Positions 63,211 to 64,000 of a stretch of 64,000 nucleotides of DNA are shown piece after piece (the first letter of the stretch is position 1; each line of letters starts with the position of its first letter). Under the pieces are notes generated by a model. It worked only from the letters and a program-made list of their open reading frames with translations, was not told the DNA's origin and did no database searches. The DNA is taken from NCBI RefSeq assembly GCF_947072475.1, contig NZ_CAMTIA010000010.1, positions 1-64,000 on the forward strand, given 5' to 3'. Source of the stretch: an uncultured Deefgea sp. GTDB taxonomy: Bacteria > Pseudomonadota > Gammaproteobacteria > Burkholderiales > Chitinibacteraceae. Made by a program: the position numbers and the translations under genes.

Positions 63211-63249
63211 AAAAAAACACCGCCATTTAACATGGGCGGTGTTTTTTTA
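63211..63249. terminator. Bidirectional terminator between the OmpA-like gene and ppiC
   Basis: ACACCGCC/GGCGGTGT stem with A7 on the left and T7 on the right, serving both convergent genes. Confidence 0.92.
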
Positions 63250-63263
63250 TTCGCGAGTGAGAC

Positions 63264-63542
63264 TTAGTCGCGGCTCGTCACTACCAATAAGTGATAACCA
63301 AATTGCGTTTTTACTGGGCCTTGCACTTCATTTAATGGCGCACTGAAAACGACTTTATCAAACTCAGGCACCATCATGCCAGGGCCAAACGAACCCAAAG
63401 CACCACCTTGTGCCGATGACGGGCAGCTTGAATTAGCTTTAGCAACGGCAGCAAAATCAGCACCAGCTAAGATTTCTTGTTTCAGTGCTTCGCACTGGGC
63501 TTCAGTTTTTACCAATAAATGGCTGGCAGTAGCTTGAACCAT
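63264..63542 (-). CDS. ppiC: Parvulin-type peptidyl-prolyl isomerase PpiC
   Basis: Cytoplasmic prolyl isomerase of 92 aa, a single parvulin domain like E. coli PpiC (93 aa). ASHLLVKTEAQCEALKQEI, CPSSAQGGALGSFGPGMMVPEF and VKTQFGYHLLVV cover the fold; the active-site His residues and Cys/Asp position are retained. It assists folding of cytoplasmic proteins. TAGGAGTTGTTC precedes the ATG at 63542; a TTG two codons earlier is in frame but less likely. Confidence 0.93.
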   Translation of the reverse strand: MVQATASHLLVKTEAQCEALKQEILAGADFAAVAKANSSCPSSAQGGALGSFGPGMMVPEFDKVVFSAPLNEVQGPVKTQFGYHLLVVTSRD

Positions 63543-63787
63543 GAACAACTCCTACAAAGACTTGGCTATAAAAAAATAATATACCTAATTATTTGAATAG
63601 ATGGCGATGAAAAGCATAATTTCAAGCGCTACCACCCGATTCAATCGATCAGCAGTATTGCCATTTCCAAGCAGGAAAATCTGCAGCAAAAATACATCAA
63701 CCTATAAGTAAAAACCCATACCTTATTACGTATCATTTATAATTTATGACAACATAATTTTGATGTTAGTTTGAGGAAAGGCGCTAC

Positions 63788-64000
63788 ATGGATCTAGAAG
63801 AATTTTTTGACGACTTTGCATCGGTCTATACCAAGCTCGATGTCGATGGCGTATGCAATCTGTTTGCCATGCCTTTTTTTACGCTGATCAACGAAGAACG
63901 CACCGACTGGCCCGAAATGAATGCGCTACGCGATACCACGCAAGCTTTATTTACTTGGTACGCGGCACAAGGCTTTCACGACGCCACCTATACCGTGCTC
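63788..64000 (+). CDS. Partial gene, NTF2/SnoaL-like fold suspected
   Basis: Starts at ATG 63788 with AGGAAAGG upstream and runs off the window; 71 residues are visible. MDLEEFFDDFASVYTKLD, DGVCNLFAMPFFTL and TTQALFTWYAAQGFHDATY show the alternating helix-strand start of NTF2-like (SnoaL or ketosteroid-isomerase fold) proteins, where small cone-shaped domains bind diverse ligands. No specific family can be named from the fragment. Confidence 0.7.
   Translation, partial: MDLEEFFDDFASVYTKLDVDGVCNLFAMPFFTLINEERTDWPEMNALRDTTQALFTWYAAQGFHDATYTVL

Noticed and set aside
1-64000. tRNA, rRNA, CRISPR array, complete insertion sequence or prophage
   Set aside because: None was recognised. The regularly recurring units are palindromes without spacer-repeat architecture, and no transposase, integrase or phage structural gene was seen.

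Overview
The window looks like a chromosomal segment of a Gram-negative betaproteobacterium. The gene content (type IV pilus retraction ATPase PilU, ubiquinone genes ubiU/V/T, FabI, MetH, a PEP-CTERM protein, OmpA-like lipoprotein) and the general protein style suggest the order Neisseriales, perhaps Chitinibacteraceae (Deefgea/Chitinibacter type). That placement is inference from recollection of homologues, not from a search. No rRNA, tRNA, CRISPR array, complete insertion sequence or phage was seen.

Layout. 0.1-3 kb: a heavy-metal efflux ATPase and its divergent MerR-type regulator, with a textbook MerR-family promoter between them. 3.2-11 kb: metallophosphoesterase, YegD-like Hsp70, RhlE helicase, PilU, an acetyltransferase, a DUF1523 membrane protein and YjdM. 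11-16.6 kb: 6-phosphogluconate dehydrogenase, the ubiUVT operon for oxygen-independent ubiquinone synthesis (with a likely FNR site in front) and an LTA-synthase-like sulfatase-fold protein. 17-27.7 kb: DyP peroxidase, a small esterase, quinone oxidoreductase, Pta, FabI, two unknown proteins and MetH.

27.7-41 kb is the accessory region. It is crowded with short intergenic repeats and carries an AT-rich single-gene SIR2 plus P-loop NTPase protein (candidate antiphage defence), an HTH-nucleotidyltransferase/HEPN pair with an array of operator-like palindromes, an SDR/LysR pair and a GC-rich GMC oxidoreductase/aldehyde dehydrogenase cassette, followed by a MetF-like protein. 41-54 kb: a phytase-like esterase with a Pho box, endonuclease I, DUF1289, periplasmic binding protein, a PliG-like lysozyme inhibitor, LysR next to an exported agmatine-deiminase-like enzyme, a cysteine desulfurase-rhodanese fusion, DAHP synthase, cytochrome b561, a diguanylate cyclase and a Fur-box-preceded DUF2061 protein. 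54-64 kb: an aminotransferase, zinc-ribbon membrane protein, PEP-CTERM protein, an SbtA/SbtB bicarbonate transport pair, a second binding protein, a methyltransferase, a TerB/DUF697 protein, an OmpA-like lipoprotein, PpiC and a partial NTF2-like gene running off the edge.

The least expected signal is not a gene. A 47-bp imperfect palindrome, always exactly 47 bp between (G/T/C)GTAT and ATAC(C/G), often with CTAG at symmetric internal positions, occurs at eleven places. It usually sits at or just beyond a gene's stop codon and next to a terminator. It coexists with four copies of a 69-bp near-perfect palindrome, two copies of a 211-bp MITE-like element and a family built on a GGCGGGTTA/TAACCCGCC hairpin.
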